From the NCBI GenBank assembly GCA_021730905.1, contig JAKFYK010000024.1, forward strand, positions 1 through 51,165: a stretch of 51,165 nucleotides of DNA, in the 5' to 3' direction. Positions 51,097 to 51,165 of the stretch are shown piece by piece. This DNA comes from Betaproteobacteria bacterium. GTDB taxonomy: Bacteria; Pseudomonadota; Gammaproteobacteria; Burkholderiales; SG8-41. Position 1 is the first letter of the stretch; each line of letters opens with the position of its first letter. A program made the position numbers and the translations under genes. The notes below the pieces were generated by a model. That model was not told where the DNA came from and did no database searches. It saw nothing but the letters and a program-made list of their open reading frames with translations.

Positions 51097-51165
51097 CAAA
51101 CGTCTTGTGATCTCAGCCTTGCGAGGTATCCCTGATGAAGCGCTTCATTGAAGGTCAATCCCGGT

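Noticed and set aside
1..51165. CRISPR array, tRNA, rRNA, prophage or integron
   Set aside because: No regularly spaced repeats, cloverleaf sequences, integrase or phage genes were seen by eye; a covariance-model scan would be needed to exclude small RNAs.

Overview
The window is about 60% G+C (my estimate from reading) and looks like chromosomal DNA of an uncultured or environmental betaproteobacterium, probably Burkholderiales-like. The main reason is six complete tripartite-tricarboxylate-type (Bug/TctC) periplasmic receptors with no TctA/TctB membrane genes beside them, an expansion typical of that group. No rRNA, tRNA, integrase, transposase or CRISPR array was seen, and the clade assignment is inference.

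Layout. 0-4.4 kb: the [2Fe-2S] subunit of a molybdenum hydroxylase, then a coupled ynbA-ynbC-ynbD operon (CDP-alcohol phosphotransferase, hydrolase-methyltransferase fusion, PAP2/dual-specificity phosphatase) read leftward. 4.4-9.2 kb: a Bug receptor and two divergent isocitrate-lyase/PEP-mutase-type lyases, followed by an aconitase/isopropylmalate-dehydratase large and small subunit pair, probably a branched dicarboxylate hydratase-lyase route. 9.2-15 kb: two TPR proteins and a GbsR-regulated operon (GbsR, DCC thioredoxin-like protein, membrane SDR, DUF4166-like protein) with a clear palindromic operator. 15-28.3 kb: Bug receptors with an amidase, a D-threonine-aldolase-like enzyme, a 3-hydroxyisobutyrate-dehydrogenase-like enzyme, three binding proteins without signal peptides, a DapA-like lyase, a DenD-like SDR and a luciferase-like monooxygenase. 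28.5-32.8 kb: Rieske oxygenase, metallo-beta-lactamase hydrolase, ATP-grasp-like protein and a beta-propeller protein. 33.2-36.4 kb: a lower-G+C pair, an outer-membrane barrel and a PglL/O-antigen-ligase-type protein. 36.5-45.8 kb: SDR, LVIVD-repeat protein, FAD oxidoreductase with an overlapping pseudouridine synthase, cupin, and a TPP enzyme between two Bug receptors. 45.9-49.8 kb: a probable selenoprotein, an MFS transporter and an amidohydrolase. The right edge holds an HNH endonuclease gene broken by a stop.

Two signals stand out. First, 45875..47611 is one frame interrupted only by a TGA within a Cys-Sec-Gly-Ser-Cys motif; a two-part hairpin follows at bacterial SECIS spacing, so I annotate a selenocysteine-containing UGSC-family protein. 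Second, a 14-bp AT-rich word, AAAACAAATASTTA, occurs seven times exactly and twice more with one mismatch. The sites are spread across the window, inside and between genes and in both orientations. I know of no described element that matches it. A second repeat family ending in AGAGCGCCTAACA sits directly at the stop codons of four genes.
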